Positions 43,549 to 53,207 of a stretch of DNA of 64,000 bases are shown here, piece by piece. Source of the DNA: Conexibacter sp. CPCC 206217 (GTDB lineage: Bacteria; Actinomycetota; Thermoleophilia; Solirubrobacterales; Solirubrobacteraceae); the NCBI RefSeq assembly GCF_030646165.1, contig NZ_JAUTDO010000011.1, positions 62,001 through 126,000 of the forward strand. The letters run 5' to 3'. The stretch's first letter is position 1, and every line of letters starts with the position of its first letter. Position numbers and translations under genes: made by a program. The notes below the pieces were generated by a model. That model had not been told where the DNA came from. It saw nothing but the letters and a program-made list of their open reading frames with translations, and ran no database searches.

Positions 43549-43584
43549 GTCGTTCTGGAGGTGCTGGGTGGTCGAACCCGGTGG
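43549..43584 (+). repeat. 36-bp direct repeat, copy B (right of MNT-HEPN)
   Basis: Matches 42675-42710 with two differences. It probably marks the original chromosomal sequence downstream of tRNA-Glu, with copy A carried in or duplicated with the MNT-HEPN unit. Confidence 0.8.
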
Positions 43585-43992
43585 CTACGAGGTCGGGCCG
43601 ATGAGCCGCTCGGGCGTGCCGATGCCGCGCGAGAACTCGGCCTCGGTGGGGCACGGGGCTCGTCGCGTCTGATCGGACCGAGACATGCGATGAGCTGCGC
43701 GCTCTCGGCGCGACGGGCGGGCGCCTCACGGCGCCATTGCTCGAACGTCATCGGTTGGGGCTTCATGGCTGGTTCTGCGTGCGACGACCTGCCTGCTCCC
43801 GGCTCGCCACGATGATGCCGCGCGACGCCATTCCTCGCTGGTCAGCCGTTCCGTTCTCATGAGGTGCCGGCGCCGGCCGGCAGGCGCTGCCGCCGATCCG
43901 CTGATCGAGCGTCGCCCGCCCGGCTGCGCGCGGACGACGGCGCGGGCGTGGTCGCGACCGGCCCGCGCCGTCCTATCGCTCGTGCGTCGGGC
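43585..43992. other. Gene-poor stretch with two short minus-strand frames
   Basis: No convincing gene is seen in these ~400 bases. Two minus-strand frames begin at 43766 (MKPQPMTFEQWRREAP) and 43860 (MRTERLTSEEWRRAAS), sharing the pattern T-x-E-x-WRR, but neither has a ribosome-binding site and both lack coding character after about 35 codons. They look like fragments of related small genes. Confidence 0.4.
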
Positions 43993-46003
43993 TCAGCGGC
44001 GGACCCGCGCGGGCGTGGCCGGCGCCGCGATTCGCAGCCGCGCGGTGCCGGCGCGGACGGCCGCGTTGCCGCGGTAGACGGCGGTCACCTGCGCCCGGTC
44101 TCGCGCATCCTGGCAAGCGGGCCGCGCAGGCGCAGCGTCGTCTTGAAGACGCCGCGTCTGATCGCCGTGCGGGCGCGGGCGGTGCGGGCGCTTCTGCCGC
44201 TGCCGAGGCGGTAGGCGATCTCGACGCGCCCGCTCGCGCGCGCGAAGAGGCGGCCGGCGATCGTCACGCGCAGGCCGGAGCGCGTCACGCGCGTGAGTCT
44301 CAGCGCCGCGGCGGCGCGGACCTGCGTGCGCGTCTGCGTCTCGCCGCCCGTGCGGCCGCCCGGGCCGCCGGCGGCGCTCACCGCGACGGTCGCGCTGCGG
44401 ACCGACTGGTTGCCGGCGAGTCGGTCGCGGTCACCTGCACGACGTAGCTGCCGGGTCGCGCGAAGGCTTGGTGCACGGTGGCCGCGCGGGACTCCGAGCC
44501 GTCGCCGAACTCCCAGTGCAGCGCGACCGCGTCGCGATCCCCGGCGACCGCCGACAGCGGCACGTCGTCGCCGACCTGCGCCGTGGCGAGGATCGACGCC
44601 TGCAGCGTCGGGGGGATCGCGTCGTAGATTGCGGCTGCGATCGTCGGCAGCTCGTTCGGCGGCGCGAGGGCGCCGTTGATCCACGCCAGCGCACCCCCGC
44701 CGGGGGAGATCGCGAACCCGCCCTGCAGCACGGCGCCGAGCTGCGCGGCGGCGAGCGGCTCGGCCGCGGAGAGCGCGCCGTCCTCGGCGACCGCGCGCCA
44801 GGCGATCTCCGCCGTCAGGCCTACGCGCCCGTACGCGACGAGCTCGCTGCCGTCCGCCGCGCGGCCGAGCGGCGCTGCGCCGAGGAGCGGGCTGCTCACC
44901 TGTCCGTCGGCGTCGAGCGGCCGTGCGGCGACGGCGCCGTCGCCTGAGACCCGCGCGAACCAGCGTGCCGCGCCGGAGGGCGCGTCCTCGTCGTCGGACA
45001 TCGTCATCTGCGCCCACGTGACCGTGATCGTGCCCGTGCGGGAGGCGAGCACGTCCGGGAGCGCCACGGAGCCCTGGAGGTGGTCGACGACCGTCGTCGC
45101 CGGCGCGGCGACGGCGCCGGTCGGCAGCAGCCGCGCGACGCGCAGCGCGCTCCCATCGCCCGCGAAGCTGCTCCAGGCGAGCGCCGCGCCCTCGGCGCCG
45201 GCGTCGAGCGCGATCTGCGTGTTCGCGCCGCCCGGCAGCGCCGTCGGCCCGGCGTCGACCGTGCCGTCCGACGCGAGCCGCACGACGGCGACGTCGCCGT
45301 CGTCCTCGCTCGGGGCCCAGGCGGCGAAGACCGTGCCGTCGGGCGCGGCCGCGAGCGTCGGCGTCGGCGCGTCGGAGTCGTCGTGGAACGAGAGCGCCGG
45401 CGCGAGCGGGCCGCTCGGGCCGACGCGGCGCAGCTTGACGGTCGAGCCGCCGTCGTCGTCGACGACGACCCACGCGACCGTCGCGGTGCCGTCGTCGGCG
45501 ACGGCGAGGGCGAGGCCGGGGGTCGGCAAGCTTCCGTCGCCGCCGGAGGTGGGCTCGCCGTCGAGCGCGACGGTCTGCCGCGCCGAGATCGCACCGTCTG
45601 CGCCGATCCAGGCGAGCGCGATCTGGCCGGGTGCCTCACCGGCGCCGGCGAGCGCTCCGGCGACGGTCACACCTCCCGGCGCCGTCACGACCAGCGGCGC
45701 GGTGGCCGACCCGACGGGCGAGACCGGGTGCGCCGGCAGCTGCGTGCCGTCGGCGGCGTAGCGCTGCACGAACGCGTCGCCGGCGCCGGTGCTGATGTCG
45801 TATGACCACCACGCGACCGGCATCGCACCGGTGCGGTCGGCCGCGACGCTCGGGAAGAGCGACGCCTGGCCGGGCGTTCCGGCCGGCGCCTGCTGCAGCC
45901 AGCCGGCCGCGGAAGCGGTCGCGCTGCAGACGAGCAGGCCGAGCAGCGCGACGGCGGCAAGCGGCGCCGCACGGCGCCACACAGCCCCCTGGATGCGATT
46001 CAT
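43993..46003 (-). pseudogene. Secreted PKD-domain protein broken by two frameshifts
   Basis: From the ATG at 46003 (GGAGG five bases upstream) a 541-codon frame encodes a signal peptide (VALLGLLVCSATASA) and a long beta-propeller-like repeat region. A PKD domain follows (VALHWEFGDGSESRAATVHQ, GSYVVQVTATD) but the frame stops at 44378. The PKD end and the next domain (NQSVRSATVAVSA, LRVTIAGRLFARASGRVEIA) continue in another frame after about 44424. A second shift near 44112 is needed to reach YRGNAAVRAGTARL and the stop at 43993. Two separate shifts suggest decay rather than one sequencing error. Confidence 0.7.
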
Positions 46004-46141
46004 TCGTTCCTCCATCGACGGTGGCATGGGCGACCGTCTCGCTGCGGGACCGCTCCGCGCCCGAGCCTCGCGCAGGCCCCGGGCCCCGCAAGGGACCTGA
46101 GTCCCTTCGTCGCGCGCTCGGCTGTGGCAGGGTTGCGGGTG

Positions 46142-46849
46142 ATGGGCGTCTCGTCAGGGTCGATCAGCGCGGCGCACCGCCTCACGCGGCGGCGGTCGCT
46201 CGTCGCCGCGCTGGCGTTCGCGCTGACGGCGGCGCTGCTGCTCGGGCTCGTGCTCGTGCCGCTGGTCCTCGCCGGCTTCGCATCCGGGCCGCGCTGGCTG
46301 CCGCTGCTGCTGGTCGCCGTCGGCTGGGTCAACCTCGCGGCGGGCGCGCTCGCGTGGCTGCGGCGGCCCAGCAACGGCATCGGGGCGCTGCTGCTCGCGT
46401 GCGGGATCGTGTGGCAGACGACGGCGCTGCTGTTCATCACGGTCGCGCCGCTGCGGACGGCCGGGGCGGCGCTCGCGCTGGCGCCGGTGGCGAGCGGCGA
46501 GCGCGCTACCGGCTACCTGCTCAAGCAGCGGATCACCGATCTCGACCGCTTCTTCGCCGACTTGCGGCGGATCCTCGCGGGCGGGTCGGTGCTGAACGCC
46601 GAGGTCGTGGCGGCGCTGCTGCGCCGGCCGCGCCGCGACGACGCGCTGGCGCAGCTGACCAGCCGACAGCTCGAGGTGCTGGAGCTGATGGCGCAGGGGT
46701 GCAGCAACGCTGCGATCGCCGCGCAGCTGACGATCGCCGAGAAGTCGGTCGTGCGCCACGTCTCGCACATCTACGCCGAGCTCGGGCTCGAGCCGAGCGC
46801 GACCGCCCACCGCCGCGTGCTGGCTGTCGTCGCCTACCTCGCCAGCTGA
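46142..46849 (+). pseudogene. Chimera: histidine-kinase membrane region fused to a LuxR response-regulator end
   Basis: The 235-residue frame (ATG 46142; GTG 46124 also possible) begins with three membrane helices and LRRPSNGIGALLLACGIVW, the sensor region of actinobacterial HisKA_3 kinases. After ~105 residues it switches to GERATGYLLKQRITDLDRFF, the end of a receiver domain, then a LuxR-type helix-turn-helix with LTSRQLEVLELMAQGCSNAA. The kinase catalytic core and phosphorylation sites are missing. An in-frame deletion across a kinase-regulator pair explains this. Whether the membrane-tethered DNA-binding product works is unknown. Confidence 0.75.
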
Positions 46850-46942
46850 GCGGCGCCGCCGGATGAGCCCTTCCCGCCACCGGCCGACGCACGCGCAGCG
46901 AACGCGTCCGGGCTCGTCCGGCCCATCGCGCGACCGCCGTGC

Positions 46943-48673
46943 TCACGACGGGGGCGCCGGACCCCAAGAAGTCGCGCCCTGTGCGATGTGCTCGGCGGTC
47001 AGGTACGCGAGCGCCATGATCGTGGTGGTGGGGTTGTAGCTGGGGTTGGTGGGGAACTGGCCGCCGCCGATGGCGAACAGACCGGCACACTCGTGGGTCT
47101 CACCGTGGCGGTCGACCACGGACGCCGCCGGGTCCTCGCCCATCCGGTGGGTGCCGACTTCATGGGTGGAGAGGTGCCAGGCCGGGCGCGGGGTCTCGTT
47201 CCAGAACTCGGTCATGCCCATCTCCTGACCGATCCGGCGCTTGATCCGCAGGTGGTACTCGACCGAGGCGACGTCGTGGTCAGTCCAGTCGTGGGTGATT
47301 CGCAACGCCGGTTGGCCCCACGGGTCCTCGACGTGCGGATCGAGGTCGATCGTCGCGTGCTCGGACGGGAGGCTCGCCGTCTGCGCGTACATCGCGTGCA
47401 TGCGGCGGAAGTTCTGCCGCGCCCACTCCTTCATGCCTGCACCCCATGTCGGGGCGTGCGGCGGCATCGCGTGCATTCCCTCGATCGGCTGGATGTCTCC
47501 CGAGTGGCTGGTGATCGCCGAACCCCACAGCACGCCGAGGTCGTTGTCGGGAATCAGCTCCGCGTTGACGTCGTCGATCACGCTCGCCGCCGTCAACGGC
47601 CCCATGAACGAGTTCGTGTACTCGGGCATCAGGCCGGCGAACATGCCGTAGTTGTGGGTCATGAAGTACTTGCCGGTGCAGCCGTTGCCGTCCACGCCGG
47701 ACACGAGCAGCAGCCGAGTGTTCTCGAGCGAGTAGCAGGCGAGCACCACGCGATCGGCCAACAGCTCGCGGCGGCGGCCGTCCGGGTCGATGTACCGGAC
47801 GCCTCGCACCCGCCGTCCGTCGTCGCTGCGCAGGACCTCGATCACGCGGTGATGCGGCCGCAGGTCGAGGTTGCCCGTCATCAGGCCCTTCGGCACCGAC
47901 GTGACGTGCGTGGACGTCTTCGCGTCGACGTGACACGGGTAGCCGTGGCAGAAGCCGCAGTAGGTGCAGCCGGAGCGGCCCTCGGCGAAGTCGTCGGTCG
48001 TCACGATCGCGGCCGGCTGGGGGAACGGGTGGTATCCGAGCCGACGAGCCGCCTCCACGAAGCGCTTGTCGCCGGCGCCGTTGCGCAGCGGCGGCATCGG
48101 GAAGTCCCGCGCGCGCGGCGATTCGAACGGATTGCCGCCCTCGATCGATCTGCCTCTGACGTTGCCTGCGCGACCTGAGACGCCCTGCTCCCACTCGACG
48201 CGGTCGAAGTACGGCTCCAGCTCGTCGTAGGTGATCGGCCAGTCGACCACGTCGGTGCCCTCCGGCAGCGCGCTCCTGCCCCAGCGCGCGACGAGCTCGG
48301 TGCGCATGCGGAAGTCTGCCGCCCGCAGCCGCCAGGAGGCGCCGCCCCAGTGGACGGTGCCTCCGCCCGTGCCCAGCGACGGCGGCAGATGCAGCGGCTC
48401 GTCGACCGCGAGCGGCCCGACCGCCCACGGCAGCACCGTCGCTCTGGAGCGGGCGTCAGGGCGCCAGGTGATCGGGTCACGGCCCATGTGCGGGACGATC
48501 TCCTTGCGGACGTAGTACTTGATCTCGTCGTGCTTGAAGCGCACGTCGTCGCCGTCGTATGCCGGGCCTTTGTCGAACCCGACGACCTTGGCGCCGGCGC
48601 TTGCCAGCTCGGCTGCGACGATCGCGCCCGAGGCGCCCATCCCGACCACGATCGCGTCGATCTGCTCGCTCAT
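46943..48673 (-). CDS. GMC-type FAD dehydrogenase with Cys-rich motif (gluconate 2-dehydrogenase large-subunit-like)
   Basis: The product has 576 residues. The FAD motif VVGMGASGAIVAAELA starts near residue 9. A cysteine cluster GCTYCGFCHGYPCH near 235-250 and the HVTSVPKG segment match the large subunit of gluconate/2-keto-gluconate dehydrogenases. The end contains GTHRMGEDPAASVVD and the GMC closing GGGQFPTNPSYNPTTT. Its ATG overlaps the stop of the subunit-3-like gene, so they should form one complex. It probably oxidises an alcohol or sugar-acid group; the substrate here is unknown. Confidence 0.85.
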   Translation of the reverse strand: MSEQIDAIVVGMGASGAIVAAELASAGAKVVGFDKGPAYDGDDVRFKHDEIKYYVRKEIVPHMGRDPITWRPDARSRATVLPWAVGPLAVDEPLHLPPSLGTGGGTVHWGGASWRLRAADFRMRTELVARWGRSALPEGTDVVDWPITYDELEPYFDRVEWEQGVSGRAGNVRGRSIEGGNPFESPRARDFPMPPLRNGAGDKRFVEAARRLGYHPFPQPAAIVTTDDFAEGRSGCTYCGFCHGYPCHVDAKTSTHVTSVPKGLMTGNLDLRPHHRVIEVLRSDDGRRVRGVRYIDPDGRRRELLADRVVLACYSLENTRLLLVSGVDGNGCTGKYFMTHNYGMFAGLMPEYTNSFMGPLTAASVIDDVNAELIPDNDLGVLWGSAITSHSGDIQPIEGMHAMPPHAPTWGAGMKEWARQNFRRMHAMYAQTASLPSEHATIDLDPHVEDPWGQPALRITHDWTDHDVASVEYHLRIKRRIGQEMGMTEFWNETPRPAWHLSTHEVGTHRMGEDPAASVVDRHGETHECAGLFAIGGGQFPTNPSYNPTTTIMALAYLTAEHIAQGATSWGPAPPS

Positions 48674-49272
48674 CGCGCATGCTCCTGCCCGCGCTCGGCA
48701 TGCTCGCGGCGCAGGTCCGCCAGCGTCTTGACCGGCAGGTCGAGGGCGTCGAACCCGTACGTGCCGTGCTGGCCCTCGCCGTAGCCCCAGTACGCGCCGG
48801 GGAAGCCGAGCAGCCGCCAGCCGAGGCCGTCGCGGTTGCCGCCGTAGACCGGGTCGCAGAAGGTCCCCTGGATCACGTGCTCGCGCACGACCGCGAAGAA
48901 GTACGCCAGCCGCGCCTGGCGCGCGTCGCCGGTCGCCGCCTGCGGCCGCTGCGCCGCGAGCGGATCGCAGAGCACGGTCAGCAGTTCATCCTGCTGGGTC
49001 TCGCTCAGCTTCGCGAACGGCGCGTCGCTGCGCTCGATCGCAAACGCGTCGAGCTCCTCGCAGCCGCGCCGGTAGAGCTCGCGGAGGTTGGCGTAGGCGC
49101 CCGTCAGCGCACGGTCGACGTAGACGACCGCACCGGCCTCGCGCGCGCCCGGGTCGTGCTCGTCGCCGGGCAGGATGCGGCCGGCGAGCGCGTCGACCGT
49201 CGCCGCCTCACGGTGGTTGAGGCAGGTCAGCACCGTGAGCGCCAGCAGCACGCCCTGCGCATCGACCGCCAT
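48670..49272 (-). CDS. Gluconate 2-dehydrogenase subunit-3-like protein
   Basis: The product has 200 residues. NHREAATVDALAGRILPGDE then PGAREAGAVVYVDRAL is the signature of the small subunit 3 family. YFFAVVREHVIQGTFCDPVY and WGYGEGQHG are also typical of the group. No Tat signal is seen, unlike most relatives, so the complex may stay cytoplasmic or travel with a partner. It overlaps both neighbours at start and stop. Confidence 0.8.
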   Translation of the reverse strand: MAVDAQGVLLALTVLTCLNHREAATVDALAGRILPGDEHDPGAREAGAVVYVDRALTGAYANLRELYRRGCEELDAFAIERSDAPFAKLSETQQDELLTVLCDPLAAQRPQAATGDARQARLAYFFAVVREHVIQGTFCDPVYGGNRDGLGWRLLGFPGAYWGYGEGQHGTYGFDALDLPVKTLADLRREHAERGQEHAR

Positions 49273-50855
49273 CAGGCGCCGGCCCGGTCCGCCGCCGTCG
49301 GCGCGAGCGTCCTGCCGAGCGCGAAGTCCGCCGCGCGCTCGCCGATCATCACGATCGTGGCGTTCGGGTTGCCGCGGATCATGTGCGGCAGCACCGAGCC
49401 GTCGGCCACGCGCAGCCCCTCGCAGCCGAACACGCGCAGCTCGTCGTCGACGACGCGGCCGATCGCGCACGTCGAGGTGGGATGGAACCAGCCCATCCCT
49501 CTGCGCTCGATGTGCTCGAGCAGGTCCTCGTCGCTGTCGGATCTGGGATAGACGAGCCGCTCGGTCTCGTAGTCCTTGATCGGCGCGTGGTCGGCGATCT
49601 CCATCGCGATCCGCATCCCGGCGACCTGCACGCGGCGGTCGTGCTCGGTTTGGAAGTGGTTGTGCACGATCCGCGGCTTGGCGAGCGGATTGGACGAGCG
49701 CAGCGCGACCGTGCCCGTGCTGGTCGGCCGTGTGACCTCGCTGATGTAGGTGTAGGCCGGCTGGGTCATCGCGCCGACGCCGTCGCCGGCCAGCATCACC
49801 GGCGCGACGATGATCTGCACGTCGGGCACCGGCTCCGACGGGGCCGTGCGGAAGAAGCCGCCGGCTTCGACGACGTTGGACGACAGCCGGCCGCCGCCGT
49901 CGCGCTCGTAGCGCTCCCAATCCTCGGCGCTGCCGATCCCGAGCAGGCTCTCGCCGGTCACGCCGACGATGAACGGCGTCCCGGGGTGGTCCATCAGGTT
50001 GGCGCCGACGGGCAGCTCCTCGCGCAGCTCGATTCCCATCTCGCGCAGGTGGGCGGCCGGGCCGATGCCCGAGAGCATCAGCAGCTGCGGCGTGTTGTAC
50101 GCGCCGGCGGCGAGGATCACCTCCGTGCCGGCGTGCAGCTGCTGCACCGTCCCGTCCCGGAGCAGCACCTCGACGCCGACCGCGCGACGGCCCTCGAACA
50201 GGATCCGCGTCGTCTGGGCGTGGGTCAGCAGCTCGAAGTTGGGGCGCTCCAGCGCCGGGCGCACGTAGGCGTCGGCGGTCGACCAGCGCTTGCCGTCCCG
50301 CTGGTTGAGCTGCCAGAAGCCGACGCCCTCGCGCTCGGGGCCGTTGAAGTCGTCGAGGCGGTGGTGGCCGGCGACCTGCGCGGCCTGCACCCATGCCTCG
50401 GTCAGCTTGTTGGTCGAGACGCGGTCGGAGACGACGAGCGGACCGGTGCTGCCGTGCACGCCGGACTCGAAGCGGACGTTGCCCTCGGCGCGCTTGTAGT
50501 AGGGCAGCACGTCCTCCCACGACCAGCCGCGCAGGCCGGCGGCCGTCCACTCCTCGAAGTCGAGCGGCATGGCGCGCACGTAGAGCATGGCGTTCATCGA
50601 GGAGGTGCCGCCGAGCACCTTGCCGCGCGGGTAGGGGAGACGGCGGCCGCCGAGGAAGGGCTCGGGCTCCGACCAATACTCCCAGTCGCCCGGGGTCGCG
50701 TACTGCCCGCTCCAGAGCGACGGGATCTTGTACTCGTTGCCCGCGTCCTGTCCGCCGGCCTCGACCAGCAAGACCCGTGCGGACGTCTCCTCGCTCAGGC
50801 GCCCGGCGGCTGCGGCGCCGCCCGAACCGGCGCCGACGACGATGTAATCGTGCAT
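49272..50855 (-). CDS. GMC-family oxidoreductase (choline-dehydrogenase-like)
   Basis: The product has 527 residues. MHDYIVVGAGSGGAAAAGRL carries the FAD GxGxxG motif, and the ATG at 50855 has GAGGAG eight bases upstream. GKVLGGTSSMNAMLYVR and GAYNTPQLLMLSGIGP are the two GMC signatures, and HPTSTCAIG holds the catalytic His region. It oxidises an alcohol to an aldehyde. It directly precedes the subunit-3-like gene, so the operon has two GMC-type flavoproteins. Confidence 0.88.
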   Translation of the reverse strand: MHDYIVVGAGSGGAAAAGRLSEETSARVLLVEAGGQDAGNEYKIPSLWSGQYATPGDWEYWSEPEPFLGGRRLPYPRGKVLGGTSSMNAMLYVRAMPLDFEEWTAAGLRGWSWEDVLPYYKRAEGNVRFESGVHGSTGPLVVSDRVSTNKLTEAWVQAAQVAGHHRLDDFNGPEREGVGFWQLNQRDGKRWSTADAYVRPALERPNFELLTHAQTTRILFEGRRAVGVEVLLRDGTVQQLHAGTEVILAAGAYNTPQLLMLSGIGPAAHLREMGIELREELPVGANLMDHPGTPFIVGVTGESLLGIGSAEDWERYERDGGGRLSSNVVEAGGFFRTAPSEPVPDVQIIVAPVMLAGDGVGAMTQPAYTYISEVTRPTSTGTVALRSSNPLAKPRIVHNHFQTEHDRRVQVAGMRIAMEIADHAPIKDYETERLVYPRSDSDEDLLEHIERRGMGWFHPTSTCAIGRVVDDELRVFGCEGLRVADGSVLPHMIRGNPNATIVMIGERAADFALGRTLAPTAADRAGA

Positions 50856-50896
50856 CTGACGTGCTCCTCGTGTGGCGGGTGTTGTCTCGTTCTCGA

Positions 50897-51994
50897 TCAC
50901 GACATGCAGCCCCGGGCGTCGACGGTCCAGCGCTGCACCGTGCGCCCGTCGCGTTGCACGTCGGCCTCCGCGAAGGCGTTGACGACCGGGCACGCATGGT
51001 TGGGGATGATCGTGAGCTGCTCGCCGACGGCGATCGGCTCGCCCTCCGCGACCTGCAGCCAGCCGTGCTCCTCCGACAGCGCGACGAGCGTGATCCCAGG
51101 CCGCTCGGCGACCACGCCGAAGCCGGTCGTCGTCTGCGTCCCGTGCGCGCCACGGTCGAGCGTCAGCGCCTTGGAGCCGGCGTCGACGATCGCGCGCTGG
51201 GGCGTCGGCGTGCTGACGACCGTCGTCAGCACCGAGAGCGCGCAGCGCGCGGCCGGCGCGACGCCGAGAGCGAGTTGGTTGGCGTCGTTGAAGACGTAGT
51301 TGCCGGGGCGGACCTCGGTCAGGCCGGGCACGCTCAGCGTGCCGGCGACGCCGGGGGTCGAGCCGGTGCTGACGATCTCGACCGCGTGCCCGTCCGCTCG
51401 CAGCGCGCCGGCGACCGCGACGAGCCGCTGCGCCTCGTCGCGCGCGACCGCCGCGCGCTGCTCGGGGTCGGGTACGCCGTAGGTCGCGCCCTCGTGGCTG
51501 CAGACGCCGCGCAGTCGCAGCGACGGCAACGTCGCGACAGCGGCTGCGAGCGTGCGTGCGCTCGGTTCGTCCACGCCGACGCGGTGGCTGCCTGCGTCGA
51601 CCTTGATCAGCACGTCGAGCGGGTCCGGCTCGCCGGCCATCGCTTCGGCCAGCGCTCGCGCCATCGGCTCCGCGTCCACGATCGTCATCACGTGGGCGCG
51701 GCGCGTCAGCGCACGCAGTCGCGCCAGCTTCGGCGCACCGATGAGCGGATAGCAGACGAACAGCTCTGTCAGCCCGCGGTCAGCGAGCGCCTCTGCCTCC
51801 GACAGCTTGGCCGTCGTCAGCCCGAGCGCGCCCAGCGCGAGCTGGCGGCGGCCGATCTCGGCCATCTTGTGCGTCTTGACGTGCGGACGCAGCCCCAGGC
51901 CGGCGTCGCGGGTCCGCTGCGCCATCGCGCTCAGGTTGCGCTCCAGACGGCCGAGGTCGATCTGCAGGCGCGGCGTGTCGGCCAGCTCGGTCAA
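50897..51994 (-). CDS. Fold-III PLP enzyme, D-serine-dehydratase-like (paralogue 1)
   Basis: The product has 365 residues. PLP attaches at Lys40 in LGLRPHVKTHK. The alanine-racemase-like barrel is followed by a beta domain ending in IIPNHACPVVNAF. In the eukaryotic-type D-serine dehydratases the two zinc ligands are His and Cys spaced as H-x-C, as here, while D-threonine aldolases have H-x-D. Beta-elimination of a D-3-hydroxy amino acid is therefore more likely than aldol cleavage. A second family member lies at 54891-55970. The gene follows the M24 gene by four bases. Confidence 0.8.
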   Translation of the reverse strand: MTELADTPRLQIDLGRLERNLSAMAQRTRDAGLGLRPHVKTHKMAEIGRRQLALGALGLTTAKLSEAEALADRGLTELFVCYPLIGAPKLARLRALTRRAHVMTIVDAEPMARALAEAMAGEPDPLDVLIKVDAGSHRVGVDEPSARTLAAAVATLPSLRLRGVCSHEGATYGVPDPEQRAAVARDEAQRLVAVAGALRADGHAVEIVSTGSTPGVAGTLSVPGLTEVRPGNYVFNDANQLALGVAPAARCALSVLTTVVSTPTPQRAIVDAGSKALTLDRGAHGTQTTTGFGVVAERPGITLVALSEEHGWLQVAEGEPIAVGEQLTIIPNHACPVVNAFAEADVQRDGRTVQRWTVDARGCMS

Positions 51995-51998
51995 CTGC

Positions 51999-53207
51999 TC
52001 ACCACGTCACTTTCGGGCTCGACGTGACCTGCTCGGCACCGTCCTCGGTGACGATCAGCATGTCCTCGATGCAGACCGAGCCGATCTCGGTCGGCACGAT
52101 CATCGGCTCGATGTAGAACGTCATGCCGGCACGCAGCGGGTCGGCGCCCGCCACGAAGTAGGGATCCTCGGCCAGCTCCAGGCCGCCGCCGTGGCTGGTC
52201 GTGAAGTCCCACGCGGCGAAGCCGTGATCGGCGATGACGGCCGACATCGTCTGCAGCACCACGATCGGCTCGACGCCGTCGCGCACGACCGCCAAGCCGG
52301 CCTCCTCGGCCGCCAGGCACGCCTCGAACAGCGCGACGTCCTGCGGGCGCGCTCTGCCGGGGATCCCCACGCGCGCCATGTCGGACTGGTAGCCGCGATA
52401 CTTGGCGGCCATGTCGACGTTGAGGAACTCGCCCGGCTCGACGACCTTGCCGCGCAGCGCGTAGACGTTCTTCATGAAGCTGCGCTGGCCCGAGGAGATG
52501 AACGTCTGGCATCTCTCGGCGCCGGCCGCGACGGCGGCGCCGATGATCGCGCCCGCGACCTCGCTCTCGGTCACGCCCGGCTCGATTATCGCGAGGCCTG
52601 CGTCCATCGCCGCGGACGTGATGACGCCCAGCTCGCGGATCGCCTCCTGCTCGGCCGCGCTCTTGATCGCGCGCATGCCGCGCAGCAGCTTGGAGCCGTC
52701 GACCAGCACCGCGTCGGGCAGCCGCTCGCGCAGCTCAGCGTGGATCCGCATCGGCAGATGGCGCGTGTCGGCGTAGGCGACCCTCCCGCGTGCGAGGCCC
52801 CACTCGCCGATCAGGTCGGCGGCGCCCGCCACCACGGTGTGCGGGCGCTTGGTCGACTGCGCGTTGAGCAGCACGCGCACGTCTCTCATCCAGGTCGTCT
52901 GGATGTTCGAGTGCATCGGCTCGCCGTGGTAGATCGCATTCGTGATCAGCGTCGGCTCGCCCGCCTGCGGGATCAGCACGACCGTGTCGCCCCAGTAGTT
53001 GAAGAACCCGCTCAGATAGCGGACGCTGCATTCGGCGTCGCCGCCGTAGACGACCATCGCGTCGATCTGCTCGTCGGCCAGCAGGCGCTGCAGCCGGTCG
53101 ATCCGCGCCCGGTACTCGGCGATCTCGAAGTCGAGCTCGAGTATCGGCTCGCGGTCCTCCCATGAGAACGGGACACGAGCATCGATGTCGCTCGCAAATG
53201 CACTCAT
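51999..53207 (-). CDS. M24-family metallohydrolase (Xaa-Pro peptidase/creatinase-like)
   Basis: The product has 402 residues. The N-terminal creatinase-like domain starts IAEYRARIDRLQRLLADE. The pita-bread domain retains all five metal ligands: Asp in FLNVDMAAKYRG, Asp in GYQSDMARVG, His in TSHGGGLEL, Glu in FYIEPMIVP and Glu in VCIEDMLIVTE. Members hydrolyse Xaa-Pro peptides or, in the creatinase branch, guanidino compounds. Its start is one base after the GntR gene ends, so they are co-transcribed. Confidence 0.88.
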   Translation of the reverse strand: MSAFASDIDARVPFSWEDREPILELDFEIAEYRARIDRLQRLLADEQIDAMVVYGGDAECSVRYLSGFFNYWGDTVVLIPQAGEPTLITNAIYHGEPMHSNIQTTWMRDVRVLLNAQSTKRPHTVVAGAADLIGEWGLARGRVAYADTRHLPMRIHAELRERLPDAVLVDGSKLLRGMRAIKSAAEQEAIRELGVITSAAMDAGLAIIEPGVTESEVAGAIIGAAVAAGAERCQTFISSGQRSFMKNVYALRGKVVEPGEFLNVDMAAKYRGYQSDMARVGIPGRARPQDVALFEACLAAEEAGLAVVRDGVEPIVVLQTMSAVIADHGFAAWDFTTSHGGGLELAEDPYFVAGADPLRAGMTFYIEPMIVPTEIGSVCIEDMLIVTEDGAEQVTSSPKVTW

